A DNA stretch of 55,131 nt, from the NCBI GenBank assembly GCA_018648325.1, contig JABGRK010000009.1, positions 205,969 through 261,099 of the forward strand, read 5' to 3'. Shown here piece after piece: positions 1 through 7,341 of the stretch; the stretch's first letter is position 1, and each line of letters starts with the position of its first letter. The DNA is from Chloroflexota bacterium (GTDB lineage Bacteria; Chloroflexota; Dehalococcoidia; JABGRK01). The notes beneath the pieces are model-generated. The model saw only the letters and a list, made by a program, of their open reading frames with translations, was not told the origin of the DNA and made no database searches. Both the position numbers and the translations under genes were made by a program.

Positions 1-59
1 GCGATAATCCACAATACGCCCAGTATTATAAAAACGCTTGCTTCATCCATGAATTACCC

Positions 60-518
60 TCAATCTATCACACCAGCCAGAACTAATACCCCCGCCACAA
101 TCAAACCAGCTCCCAGAATTTTGATGTATATCCTGTGCACTCTATCGAATTTTGCGTAAAACCCCGAATAATCTCTTAGCCCTTTAACATCTTCTTGCTC
201 ATTCTGAAGGCTCCCCTCATAGAGGTTTTTCCAGTCTATGTATAGGAAGATAAACGTTAGTACACCGGCTATGATTATGAGCATCCCGTACCAGTTCATT
301 CCATCCCAGCTGACTGGTGATCTATCCCTGATAAAAAAAGAGATGCCGACTCCTATTGCAGCGAATCCTGCAACAACAGCTCCTATTCTGGTAACGTCAT
401 CGGGAAATCTCGTACGCCGGTCTGATTCCCAGGGGCTCCACCCCAAATCCCAACGACTGCAACCGATAAAGAATGCTACCTCCGCCAAAAAGATAAAAAC
501 CAACCCTATCCAGTGCAT
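60..518 (-). CDS. small integral membrane protein, function unknown
   Basis: The protein has 152 residues. I start it at the ATG whose complement is 516-518 (first residues MHWIGLVFIF) because an AGGAG lies just upstream; a longer frame runs to 701 but has no ribosome site and would cover the hydrolase remnant. Four hydrophobic segments are visible: residues 3-18, about 50-65, about 75-95 and the C-terminal 130-150. Between segments 3 and 4 lies a charged stretch rich in E, D and K that probably faces the cytoplasm. I do not recognise the family. It lies outside the repeat-bearing island, about 110 bp from the divergent hydrolase fragment. Confidence 0.6.
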   Translation of the reverse strand: MHWIGLVFIFLAEVAFFIGCSRWDLGWSPWESDRRTRFPDDVTRIGAVVAGFAAIGVGISFFIRDRSPVSWDGMNWYGMLIIIAGVLTFIFLYIDWKNLYEGSLQNEQEDVKGLRDYSGFYAKFDRVHRIYIKILGAGLIVAGVLVLAGVID

Positions 519-631
519 TACAACTCCTTGCACAACCCGTATTTCCAGTAATTGTACCGTGAGGTCAAAGGCATGGTCAAGCAAACCCGTCTCTTTTGTG
601 CCTGCACGTCGCTTCTGGTATGATAGGCCGC

Positions 632-913
632 ATGGCCAGTGATAAATACGTAAAGGTAGGCTCACGCAAAATCCGCTACACGCGTGATGGATCAGGTCCA
701 AACCTCATCCTCATTCATGGCCTTAGCGCTTCCTGCGAAGAATGGAGTGCTAACATCCCGGCGCTTGCCCGCTACTTCACCGTATATGCGCTGGACCTCC
801 CCGGATTTGGCCTGTCTGACCGCATCAACCGGGATATAGATATAAACTTTTTCAGCCGTTTCATAGCCAAGTTCATGAACGCACATAAAACATCGCAGCA
901 TACAAGGAATTGA
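632..913 (+). pseudogene. alpha/beta hydrolase, N-terminal fragment
   Basis: The first ~75 residues are a good alpha/beta-hydrolase start: a strand ending in the oxyanion-type LIHGLSAS, then a second strand with YALDLPGFGLSD. After residue ~80 the similarity fades and the frame stops at about 93 residues. Family members are usually 250-300 residues, so the nucleophile elbow, Asp and His are all missing. Nothing downstream in other frames restores them. I read it as a 3'-deleted remnant rather than a functional short protein. The ATG at 632 lacks a strong ribosome site, which also fits a decaying gene. Confidence 0.6.
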
Positions 914-1001
914 CATATATTGCCCCGGAAAATATAATAATGACAAGGAAACGTTGCGTCCTTAGTCAAATAAGCGCATTTGTAGTACCACAAAGTGGCA
1001 A

Positions 1002-1496
1002 TTGACTGGATTGAGTACGAATTTGAAGAAACAACTCGGCATTTTCGTTGTATTAGCCATTATAATCGGCGCAAGTTGCGTTGTAGCAATATCAAAACTG
1101 CAACCTATTGACCGCACCGCCGATACATTAGACATTACACCACCAAGCAACATATCCTCCGATACAGAGGGCTCATGGCATAGCGTGATTACATTCACCG
1201 GAGCAAACTATACTCAAACGGATCAGTTTTATATTGAGGGCGACAAGTTCAGGGTCAAGTATACCGCAACCCCACTGGACGACATTGACAGACAGATCGA
1301 TGACAAATCATTTATTGTCGTCCAGGCCAAAAACCAGGACCAGAACGACGACTTCCTTTACGGCCATGTCAACGAGAATTTAGATACAATTATCAGCGGT
1401 ATTCTGGAAGTAGACCAGGGCAATGGATACTACCACTTGCTGATATGGGATAGATCCTTCGCTAACTGGCAAATAGAGGTTGAAAGCTACCACTAA
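1002..1496 (+). CDS. N-terminally anchored extracytoplasmic protein (paralogue of 5234-5749)
   Basis: The protein has 164 residues with a short charged N-terminus, one hydrophobic segment (about residues 12-31, FVVLAIIIGASCVVAI) and then a soluble domain that should lie outside the membrane. The domain is nearly co-linear with the protein at 5234-5749: both contain W-H-x-V-I-T-F, then QTDxFxIEGDKFRVKY, then SFIVVQAK and end in ANWQIEVESYH. The start is TTG at 1002 (or TTG at 1011); no ATG is available and the ribosome site is weak. Unlike its paralogue it has no riboswitch upstream. The family is unknown to me; a surface-exposed beta-rich binding or lipid-type domain is only a guess. Confidence 0.65.
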   Translation: MTGLSTNLKKQLGIFVVLAIIIGASCVVAISKLQPIDRTADTLDITPPSNISSDTEGSWHSVITFTGANYTQTDQFYIEGDKFRVKYTATPLDDIDRQIDDKSFIVVQAKNQDQNDDFLYGHVNENLDTIISGILEVDQGNGYYHLLIWDRSFANWQIEVESYH

Positions 1497-1503
1497 GGCT
1501 TAG

Positions 1504-1713
1504 TTATACCGCCACGTCTTCCAACTCACGGATTGTATGCACCACTTCTAACTCTTCCTGCCACAGGCAATACGGCGTGTATATATGGCCGGAAAACCCA
1601 CCACTTGAAACAAGTAGCAGCAGCAATGGCACCACCGTTATCGCATGCAGGCGAGGTCTGCCCCTTAAAAGCTTGCGCATAATACTGACAACAAACGGCG
1701 TCTGCATAGGCAT
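1504..1713 (-). CDS. possible small membrane protein or remnant
   Basis: A 69-residue frame starting at an ATG (complement 1711-1713) contains one hydrophobic stretch (about residues 25-43) with a basic segment before it. It converges on the previous gene with 7 bp between stop codons. No family is recognised, composition is unremarkable and it may be chance or the tail of a decayed gene. Confidence 0.2.
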   Translation of the reverse strand: MPMQTPFVVSIMRKLLRGRPRLHAITVVPLLLLLVSSGGFSGHIYTPYCLWQEELEVVHTIRELEDVAV

Positions 1714-1749
1714 ATTATACCACCTTAGGACAATTTCCTGTGATGTAAG

Positions 1750-1778
1750 TTGACTATCGGCATTTTGCTGTATATTCT
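1750..1778 (+). promoter_or_regulatory. candidate sigma-70 promoter
   Basis: TTGACT at 1750-1755 and TATTCT at 1773-1778 are separated by 17 bp. It would drive the membrane-protein pair that starts at 1926 with a leader of about 140 nt passing through the first repeat copy. Confidence 0.35.
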
Positions 1779-1860
1779 GTAACTAGGGAGACAAAAACAA
1801 AACTTTTTGGTCAGTTGAAGGCTATTATTATATATGGGTGTTTCTGCACCAGCCACTAGA

Positions 1861-1926
1861 ACTCAACGCCCGTCTACGTATGTAGAAGCAATACGAACTT
1901 AAGCGAAAGGCAGTAGAATACGAAAA
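1861..1926 (+). repeat. one-way 60-bp repeat, copy 1
   Basis: Left block AACGCCCGTCTACGTATGTA, middle GAACTTAAGC, right block GTAGAATACGAAAA. The last A is the first base of the ATG of the next gene. This copy carries AAAGG before GTAG, a possible ribosome site, unlike copies that abut minus-strand genes. Confidence 0.85.
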
Positions 1927-2891
1927 TGCAAATTGATAAAACACAACAAAAAAGGTGGTTGCTAACCGCCAGAGCGCTCGCTTTGGTAGGCAGCATAGTA
2001 TTTTTATACATGTTTGTTGCCGACATGGTCAAATATTCTGCAAGCGCCATCAAACCCACCTTAGCTCCCGGCCAAATCAGCTCACAACCGTTTTTTACCA
2101 TTGCTGCAATTGTACTTGTGACTGCATCCGTAATGGCATTCAAGTGGCGTAGAACATATGGCATAGCCATCATGCTGATATCATTGCTCATTTTTATCAT
2201 ACCCATTGCCGTCAACAACTCGCAATTCACTTTCTTTCCAACAAACCCACCTCTGGGAATTACCATGTTCAGTTCAGTGCAACTACAGCTGGCGCTTATC
2301 TGCTGCTTTATTGGTGGCGCGCTGCATGTAGCGTATTACTTCTTCATGGAACGAATGAAGCAAACCGGGCAGGAAACGCCAGGGCAACCAAACAATAACC
2401 TGCTGTTAACAGCAAGGTTAACCAGCCTGCTTACCGGAATTGGCTTTTTTAGCTACTTCGCCTACTACCAGATCAAGTTTCACAACGATTGGAAAGCGTA
2501 TATTTCAGGGATTTCACCAGCTGATGTACTTCCCCACCAATGGCAAGAATACATGAGTAGCTATATTTACCTCGGCAGCGGCGAACTAATACTAAATCTT
2601 TTGGCCTTGAGCTACCTGCTACTGATCGCCCTTGTTTGCCTCAAATGGAAGTACATAGGAGGAATCATCGCAGTTACAATTGCCAGTTGTAGCCTGATAA
2701 ACATCGCTTTCACATTCATCACAACTACCGGACGTATCCCGATAGATTCCTCATTTTCCACATCCTCCTCTTACGGGTATTTCCCGCCCTACAATACATT
2801 GGCGTTTCTGTTAATGCTCATAGCTGGCATCATCTACATAAAAATCGCACGTAATGAACACTCTTTACGTGTAGCAGGAAGTGCACAATGA
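1926..2891 (+). CDS. membrane protein with two tandem 4-TM domains
   Basis: The 321-residue protein contains two versions of the same ~150-residue unit. Unit 1 (about 8-140) and unit 2 (about 155-315) each begin with a basic turn ending in LLTAR, then a hydrophobic helix, a loop, a helix, a basic W/KWK or WRR motif, another helix, a long polar loop with P, S and Y, and a final helix. The total is about 8 membrane helices. A third copy is the next gene. The family is not recognised. The ATG is the natural start: it lies directly at the right end of repeat copy 1. It overlaps the following gene by ATGA-type coupling, so the two are co-translated and probably form one complex. Confidence 0.75.
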   Translation: MQIDKTQQKRWLLTARALALVGSIVFLYMFVADMVKYSASAIKPTLAPGQISSQPFFTIAAIVLVTASVMAFKWRRTYGIAIMLISLLIFIIPIAVNNSQFTFFPTNPPLGITMFSSVQLQLALICCFIGGALHVAYYFFMERMKQTGQETPGQPNNNLLLTARLTSLLTGIGFFSYFAYYQIKFHNDWKAYISGISPADVLPHQWQEYMSSYIYLGSGELILNLLALSYLLLIALVCLKWKYIGGIIAVTIASCSLINIAFTFITTTGRIPIDSSFSTSSSYGYFPPYNTLAFLLMLIAGIIYIKIARNEHSLRVAGSAQ

Positions 2892-3493
2892 ACTATCAGT
2901 TACTGATAGAGAACATTCGCAACAACAAACTTCTTTGGACAGCAAGGATAGCAAGTATGGTCATCGCGTTGGGTCTTTTCATTGCTTTTGCCAACTACTA
3001 TGTTGTGCTGCACTCCGTATATATCAATTATATATTGGCTGCAGACAGCGGGACTATAACGATTCAACACAATGATCCGTTATCAAGACTATTGATAAAT
3101 GTCTATAATTCTGTGGGAAATGGAAAACTATGGATAACATACGTTTACGCATGCATCCCCGTGCTTGCCGTATCACTGATAGCGCTTAAATGGAAGTTCG
3201 CTGGCGGCATAACCTGTATAGCCGTATCCGTATACTACATACTAATTGCACTGTCTCCCTACTCCGCTGTACACAGACCATATAGTACCAGCGACTACTT
3301 CATTAACAATATCGGGATACCCGGCTTCACTACTGGAGGAAATGATCCAAGCGCTGCCGGAATAGCGGTTTTCATGGCCGTTTTCATTCCGCTTCTCGCC
3401 TGCGGCATCATATATGTGTGGCTGGCTAAACATCCACAAAACGGTCTTGCCAAGCAACCAGACGAGCAAAACAACGTAATTACCAAAGCCTAA
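2888..3493 (+). CDS. membrane protein with one 4-TM domain, partner of upstream gene
   Basis: The 201-residue protein repeats the unit found twice in the gene before it: LLWTARIAS start, helix 1 (about 17-37), helix 2 (about 80-100), an ALKWKFAGGI motif matching CLKWKYIGGI of unit 2, helix 3, a polar loop rich in Y, S, G and N, and helix 4 (about 160-182). The start codon overlaps the end of the upstream gene by 4 bp. Its TAA stop lies at the left edge of a half-copy of the dispersed repeat. No enzymatic motif is visible; it is probably a subunit of an unknown membrane assembly. Confidence 0.75.
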   Translation: MNYQLLIENIRNNKLLWTARIASMVIALGLFIAFANYYVVLHSVYINYILAADSGTITIQHNDPLSRLLINVYNSVGNGKLWITYVYACIPVLAVSLIALKWKFAGGITCIAVSVYYILIALSPYSAVHRPYSTSDYFINNIGIPGFTTGGNDPSAAGIAVFMAVFIPLLACGIIYVWLAKHPQNGLAKQPDEQNNVITKA

Positions 3494-3520
3494 CGCCTAC
3501 CTGTATACTTACTAACAATC
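3491..3520 (+). repeat. left half-copy of the one-way repeat
   Basis: AACGCCTACCTGTATAC begins inside the stop codon of the previous gene and resembles only the left block of the 60-bp repeat. It is followed directly by full copy 2. Confidence 0.45.
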
Positions 3521-3522
3521 CC

Positions 3523-3583
3523 AAGCCCATCTGCGTACGTAACTACAATCAGAACCCAAACAAAGCGCAGTAGAATACGAAAA
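3523..3583 (+). repeat. one-way 60-bp repeat, copy 2
   Basis: It has a CATCTGCGTACGTA left block, AGAACCCAAAC middle and GTAGAATACGAAAA right end. No gene follows; it is the first of four copies in 350 bp. Confidence 0.8.
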
Positions 3584-3603
3584 AAGAGATGCAGGATTCC
3601 TCT

Positions 3604-3630
3604 TGCCGGGGGTTTGGGGATGTCCCCCAA
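3604..3630 (+). repeat. GC-rich hairpin element, type A
   Basis: TTGGGG, a short loop and CCCCAA form a hairpin preceded by TGCCGGGGG. Similar elements are at 10675-10705 and 19287-19313, each between two copies of the one-way repeat or just left of one. Confidence 0.6.
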
Positions 3631-3650
3631 TGACCTATATACACGATCTC

Positions 3651-3713
3651 AACGCCCGTCTACGTATGTATGGACAATATGAACACAAGCAAGACATGGT
3701 AGAATACGAAAAA
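3651..3713 (+). repeat. one-way 60-bp repeat, copy 3
   Basis: Left block AACGCCCGTCTACGTATGTA, right block GTAGAATACGAAAA. The similarity to copy 10 (10091) extends some 20 bp to the left (ATATAC..CGATCTC). Confidence 0.85.
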
Positions 3714-3740
3714 CCCCATGAGTAGGGGATACAGGGGGTT
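3713..3740 (+). repeat. GC-rich hairpin element, type B
   Basis: CCCC-ATGAGTA-GGGG followed by ACAGGGGG. The same module follows copy 16 (17797-17826) and lies between copies 11 and 12 (10726-10744). Confidence 0.6.
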
Positions 3741-3762
3741 GATCAAAACATACCTACTGACA

Positions 3763-3826
3763 AACCAGCGCCAATCTACGTATGTAATACTTCTTGAACC
3801 TAAGCAATGCGCAGTAGAATACAAAA
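3763..3826 (+). repeat. one-way 60-bp repeat, copy 4
   Basis: CCAATCTACGTATGTA left block, TTGAACCTAAGC middle, GTAGAATACAAAA right block. It is followed immediately by the partial copy 5. Confidence 0.8.
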
Positions 3827-3880
3827 GTCTACACACGTAGCAGCTTTCCGAACCAGAGCAAAAGGTAGTAGAATATGAAA
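3827..3880 (+). repeat. one-way repeat, copy 5 (left-truncated)
   Basis: It keeps TCTACACACGTAG, GAACCAGAGC and GTAGAATATGAAA and ends one base before the ATG of the propeller lipoprotein. It has the AAAGGT variant before AGTAG, as do other copies that precede + strand start codons. Confidence 0.7.
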
Positions 3881-3881
3881 T

Positions 3882-4787
3882 ATGCATTTACATCGTATAA
3901 AGATACTGATCGTAATAACAGCGCTGGCACTGATTGCAGCGTACGGCTGCTTGGGCCCAAATGGCAAGATAGCATATATTGGCACTGAAGAAAGCAACAA
4001 AGAATTATATGTAATGAACGCAGACGGCTCCAACAAGGTCAAGATTGGTAATGCAAGTGTTGCCTGTATTTCACCCGATAGCTCTAAAATAGCCTATTTT
4101 AAATGGGACGATAATGTTGGTTCTTTGCAGAACGATAACACCGGAATATTTGTTACAGATACAAGAAGGCAAGGCAACACAAAGATAGCAGAGCATGAAG
4201 CACGGCAATTGTCATGGTCCCCTGACGGAAGCAAAATCGCCTTCGTTAATGGAGATCAATTCCTAACAATGAATGAGGATGGCTCCAATATAACCAGACT
4301 TTCTCCCGCAGGCACAATGATGAGCCGCTGGCCAACATGGTCGCCCGATGGTATGAAAATCGCTTTTGCGTGCTGGAGCGGCTACCCCGATGATCTTGTG
4401 ATGGGCTTACACACCATAAACGCCGATGGCTCAAATTTGCAGCTTGTGTTTAACACTACCGGCAATCAAATCGGTGGAATTGCATGGTCGCCTGACGGAA
4501 ATACAATAGCCTATATTGCCAGTATGGATAAAATAGTCACGATAAACACAGATGGTTCAGATAAAAAAACCATTCTTGCATGTGCGGATGTGGATGATAC
4601 TACCAGTATTCTGAAATACCTGATGTGGTCACCGGACGGCAAGCGTATGGTATTTACGGCAGATTACAAAATGGCCGGTAGCCTCACCACACATATACAT
4701 ATCTGTACCATAAATACCGATGGCTCCGGCTTAAAGATAATAGCTGATAACTTACAATCCGATGCATTCCCCTCATGGGGCAGTTAA
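3882..4787 (+). CDS. PD40/TolB-type beta-propeller lipoprotein
   Basis: The 301-residue protein starts with a signal peptide ending in a lipobox-like AAYGC (Cys about residue 23), so it should be lipid-anchored outside the cytoplasm. The rest is a six-bladed propeller of WD40-like PD40 repeats: each blade carries a W-S-P-D-G-x-K/N-I-A-F/Y motif followed by a strand and a N-x-D-G-S turn (clear at about 110, 145, 205 and 245). Such domains bind peptides or partners rather than catalyse. It is one of three such proteins in the window (also 16248 and 17911). The ATG sits directly at repeat copy 5, and a terminator follows at 4861. Confidence 0.85.
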   Translation: MHLHRIKILIVITALALIAAYGCLGPNGKIAYIGTEESNKELYVMNADGSNKVKIGNASVACISPDSSKIAYFKWDDNVGSLQNDNTGIFVTDTRRQGNTKIAEHEARQLSWSPDGSKIAFVNGDQFLTMNEDGSNITRLSPAGTMMSRWPTWSPDGMKIAFACWSGYPDDLVMGLHTINADGSNLQLVFNTTGNQIGGIAWSPDGNTIAYIASMDKIVTINTDGSDKKTILACADVDDTTSILKYLMWSPDGKRMVFTADYKMAGSLTTHIHICTINTDGSGLKIIADNLQSDAFPSWGS

Positions 4788-4794
4788 TATACCC

Positions 4795-4858
4795 AAGCAC
4801 CTATCTGCATCTACACCGGTGATTTGAACCCAAACAAATCGAAGTAGAATACGAAAAA
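4795..4858 (+). repeat. one-way 60-bp repeat, copy 6
   Basis: CTATCTGCATCTAC left block, TTGAACCCAAAC middle, AAGTAGAATACGAAAAA right block. It lies between the propeller gene and its terminator. Confidence 0.8.
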
Positions 4859-4860
4859 CA

Positions 4861-4883
4861 TGAGCTTAAGCGCTCACTTTTTT
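4861..4883 (+). terminator. intrinsic terminator after propeller gene
   Basis: Stem TGAGC/GCTCA with a 6-nt loop followed by CTTTTTT, directly after repeat copy 6. Confidence 0.6.
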
Positions 4884-4979
4884 GATACCACTTGGTTCTT
4901 GCTCACGTCAAATACCTATAATACGCTGCTAGAAGCAGACGCATAGGAAATATGTTATCAAATTGTTACCCCCCAACTA

Positions 4980-5008
4980 TTGATAACTGCATTATCCGGT
5001 GTTATATT
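4980..5008 (+). promoter_or_regulatory. promoter of the riboswitch transcript
   Basis: TTGATA at 4980-4985, exactly 17 bp, then TATATT at 5003-5008. Transcription would start near 5015, just ahead of the riboswitch. Confidence 0.6.
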
Positions 5009-5044
5009 TGGTCTGCCTAGATAATGATTTAACAATTGAAAAGC

Positions 5045-5130
5045 AGTTGATAAAGGCAAAACCGTCGAAAGGCGGTGACGCAAAGCTACGGGTCTACAGC
5101 TAAAAGCCATGATCGCCGAGCCGCCAAAGG
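5045..5130 (+). ncRNA. cyclic di-GMP-I (GEMM) riboswitch
   Basis: The conserved GEMM core is plain: AAAGGCAAAACC at 5052-5063, a GAAA-tetraloop hairpin (CCGTCGAAAGGCGG, 5062-5075), then GACGCAAAGCTACGGG at 5077-5092 and the second hairpin closing with CCGCC by 5125. The GAAA loop and the GACGCAAAGC-CACGGG-type sequence are the diagnostic parts of the class-I c-di-GMP sensor. A promoter lies 40 bp upstream and an intrinsic terminator 20 bp downstream, so c-di-GMP probably switches between termination and read-through into the anchored protein at 5234. Confidence 0.88.
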
Positions 5131-5146
5131 CAAAATAAAGATGCGA

Positions 5147-5192
5147 AGCACGCTTTTTGTAGACGTACGTCAATGATTAGTGTGCTTTTTTA
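5147..5192 (+). terminator. riboswitch expression-platform terminator
   Basis: AGCACGC (5147-5153) pairs with GTGTGCT (5180-5186, one G-U), enclosing a smaller GACGTACGTC palindrome, and runs into TTTTTT. It is positioned to be controlled by the GEMM aptamer. Confidence 0.65.
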
Positions 5193-5233
5193 TTTGTTAT
5201 CTTCGACAATGAACAAAACGATGATGAACGTAG

Positions 5234-5749
5234 ATGAATTTTAGCAAAGGCAGCGCCAAAATAGCGATGTCTAGAATGGTTACCGATTTGAAGAATAAAC
5301 TCGCCATATCTCTTGTTCTGCTTATTATAATTGCAGTAAGTTGCATCATAATTATATGGAAACTACAACCCCTGGGTTACGCCGCCAATACGCATGACTC
5401 CACGACGTCCAAACAAGTGTCTTCCAATACTGGTGGCACTTGGCATAACGTCATCACTTTTGTCGGAGTGGGATACATGCAAACAGACCCATTTCATATT
5501 GAGGGCGACAAGTTCAGGGTGAAGTACAGTGCAACTCCGGTAAACGACTCCGATGCCAGATCATTCATTGTCGTCCAGGCCAAAAGCCAGCTTGAGGACA
5601 ATGGCTTTCTCTACGGGCATATCAATGACATATTAGACACTGTTATCAGCGATATTCTGGAAGTTAACCAGGGCAGCGGCCTCTATCACCTTTTGATATG
5701 GGATGAGTTCTGTGCCAACTGGCAAATCGAGGTTGAAAGCTATCACTAA
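5234..5749 (+). CDS. N-terminally anchored extracytoplasmic protein under c-di-GMP riboswitch
   Basis: The protein has 171 residues from the ATG at 5234; an internal ATG at 5267 (MSRMVTDLKNK) aligns better with the paralogue at 1002 and may be the true start. One hydrophobic segment (about 25-46) anchors it and the remaining ~115 residues are exposed. Conserved with the paralogue: WHNVITF, QTDPFHIEGDKFRVKY, SFIVVQAK, FLYGH, ANWQIEVESYH. It is the only gene behind the c-di-GMP riboswitch, which suggests a role in attachment, biofilm or surface remodelling (inference). The domain itself is not recognised. Repeat copy 7 lies 16 bp after the stop. Confidence 0.75.
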   Translation: MNFSKGSAKIAMSRMVTDLKNKLAISLVLLIIIAVSCIIIIWKLQPLGYAANTHDSTTSKQVSSNTGGTWHNVITFVGVGYMQTDPFHIEGDKFRVKYSATPVNDSDARSFIVVQAKSQLEDNGFLYGHINDILDTVISDILEVNQGSGLYHLLIWDEFCANWQIEVESYH

Positions 5750-5765
5750 GGCAAAACAACCAGTC

Positions 5766-5824
5766 AACAGTCCACATATGCAATACTTCTTGAACCAAAA
5801 CAAATCGAAGTAGAATGCGGAAAA
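5766..5824 (+). repeat. one-way repeat, copy 7
   Basis: The left block is degenerate (AACAGTCCACATATGCA); the middle TTGAACCAAAAC and right AAGTAGAATGCGGAAAA are well kept. The right end is one base from the stop codon of the minus-strand selenoprotein gene. Confidence 0.75.
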
Positions 5825-5825
5825 C

Positions 5826-6365
5826 CTAGAGGTCAGGTCGTAGAACCTCAAAAAGCTGGTCCACAGACGGGCGATCGGTTGCGCTGCCACTGGGGTGTGA
5901 TAACAGCAGAGTGCCGTCCGTATCGATAACGAAATCACCGCCCAGTTGCGATGCATCACCCTTGACGCCAAGAAGTTTGCGTCCGGTGAGAACTGCCTTG
6001 GTGTAGTACCACAACGTCTTGATGTTCCACGAGCGCCACCAGGAATGACGCATTCCGTAAGACTTATATACGTTGCGATCAGGATCAACCAGCATCAGGA
6101 ATTCCGGACAGGTCTGCTCAAGCCATATCTTTGACATATCCGCAGAACCAAAGGAGACAACCCACACCTGTGCATTGAGCCTGGATAGCTCATCCTGCCG
6201 GCGGTACAACCGTACCACATGCTCCTGGCAAACCAGTCAACCGAGGTGGCGCAGAAAAACCAGTATCACCCTCGTGCCGCTTATCAAGCCATCGCTTAAG
6301 GTTACCGCCTGCCCATCCACCGAAGGAAGTGTAAAATCCGGCGCCCTGTCTGATACTTTGAGCAT
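5826..6365 (-). CDS. probable selenoprotein, AhpC/TSA-like peroxiredoxin family (UxxC)
   Basis: Read through one in-frame TGA, the gene encodes 179 residues. It starts at ATG (complement 6363-6365) behind a good AGAGGTG ribosome site. Residues 1-40 form a thioredoxin-fold start (KVSDRAPDFTLPSVDGQ, then RVILVFLRH). The TGA is codon 43 (complement 6237-6239) in HLG-U-LVC-QEHVVRLYRR, exactly where family members have the first Cys of CxxC. The frame then continues intact for 136 residues with WVVSFG, a D-P-D-R turn, GDASQLGGDFVIDTDG and a normal end. A hairpin with a GGTT loop lies 18 nt beyond the TGA. A reader that stops at TGA would see only a truncated protein starting at a GTG. The alternative is a pseudogene with one Cys-to-stop change. 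Its likely role is reduction of peroxides or disulfides. Confidence 0.65.
6201..6218 (-). promoter_or_regulatory. candidate bacterial SECIS hairpin
   Basis: On the minus strand GTGGTAC (6218-6212), loop GGTT (6211-6208) and GTACCGC (6207-6201) form a 7-bp stem with one U-G pair. Eighteen bases separate it from the TGA, and the loop begins with GG 25 nt after the TGA, within the spacing and loop rule known for bacterial SECIS elements. Confidence 0.55.
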
Positions 6366-6503
6366 AATAATCACCTCTTGCTGCCTTGCCGAATTATACT
6401 CCAGTAGCCGTGATTGTCAAGACAGACCAGCTAAAAAACGTATTGCTTGGAGCCAAAGGAACGTAATGCTATACTGATGCTAATTTAAAAGCGGGGTGTC
6501 GAT

Positions 6504-7292
6504 ATGTTTAATAAGCGCAAATCGCAAGTATTCAATATCCTTAACAACAACCTAGCCTTTACATTATCACTGGTAGTCCTGATTGCTCTCAATGTAACAG
6601 CTGTTATCATGGAAACAGTAGGAGATTTGTCAGATCAAAATGCTTCAATTTTCCGTACATTTGAGATCGTTTCCGTGGCAGTTTTCACTGCCGAATACCT
6701 GCTTCGTATTTGGACATGCACCAATGATCCTGTATATAAAAGACCGCTTATAGGCAGACTTAGGTTCGCAATAACATTTCTAGCTTTGGTTGATATATTT
6801 GCGATCCTGCCTTTTTATCTTCCCATGCTGATTCCAATTGATCTTAGATTCCTGCGTGCATTAAGATTATTTAGAATATTCAGGCTGCTTAAAATCGGTA
6901 GATATTCAGAATCATTAAGATTGATGGGAAACGTTCTCAAATCAAAAAGGGAGGAGATTACAATAGCCATTTTCGTTGCTTTCATTCTGTTGATACTCTC
7001 CTCCAGTGTAATGTATTACGTAGAACACGACGCGCAACCAAATGCTTTTCCCAGCATTCCATCTTCAATGTGGTGGGGAGTAACTACTCTAACTACGGTA
7101 GGCTACGGAGATATATCCCCTATTACGGCTCTTGGCAAATTTATCGGTGCAATAGTAGCCGTTTTAGGCATTGGTCTTTTTGCATTACCAGCAGGCATCC
7201 TTGCAGCCGGGTTTTCCGAAGAATTACAGAAGCGTAAAAAAGAAGAGGCTCAATTAGCCTGCCCACATTGCGGAAAAGAACTTTCCTCCTAA
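6504..7292 (+). CDS. voltage-gated potassium channel (ion transport family)
   Basis: The 262-residue protein has the classic six-helix layout. S1 is about 19-38, S2 about 54-71, S3 about 88-110, and S4 carries regularly spaced arginines (RFLRALRLFRIFRLLKIGR region, 115-133). S5 is about 152-172, then the pore with selectivity filter TVGYGD (198-203) and S6 about 208-235. The cytoplasmic tail is short and ends in a zinc-ribbon half-site CPHCGKEL (C253, C256), which is unusual for this family. It probably conducts K+ as a tetramer. A GGGG-type ribosome site precedes the ATG. Confidence 0.9.
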   Translation: MFNKRKSQVFNILNNNLAFTLSLVVLIALNVTAVIMETVGDLSDQNASIFRTFEIVSVAVFTAEYLLRIWTCTNDPVYKRPLIGRLRFAITFLALVDIFAILPFYLPMLIPIDLRFLRALRLFRIFRLLKIGRYSESLRLMGNVLKSKREEITIAIFVAFILLILSSSVMYYVEHDAQPNAFPSIPSSMWWGVTTLTTVGYGDISPITALGKFIGAIVAVLGIGLFALPAGILAAGFSEELQKRKKEEAQLACPHCGKELSS

Positions 7293-7341
7293 GTACAAAA
7301 CATTGACGCTCTCGTTTAAAAAGCCTATAGTAGTTCAAACT

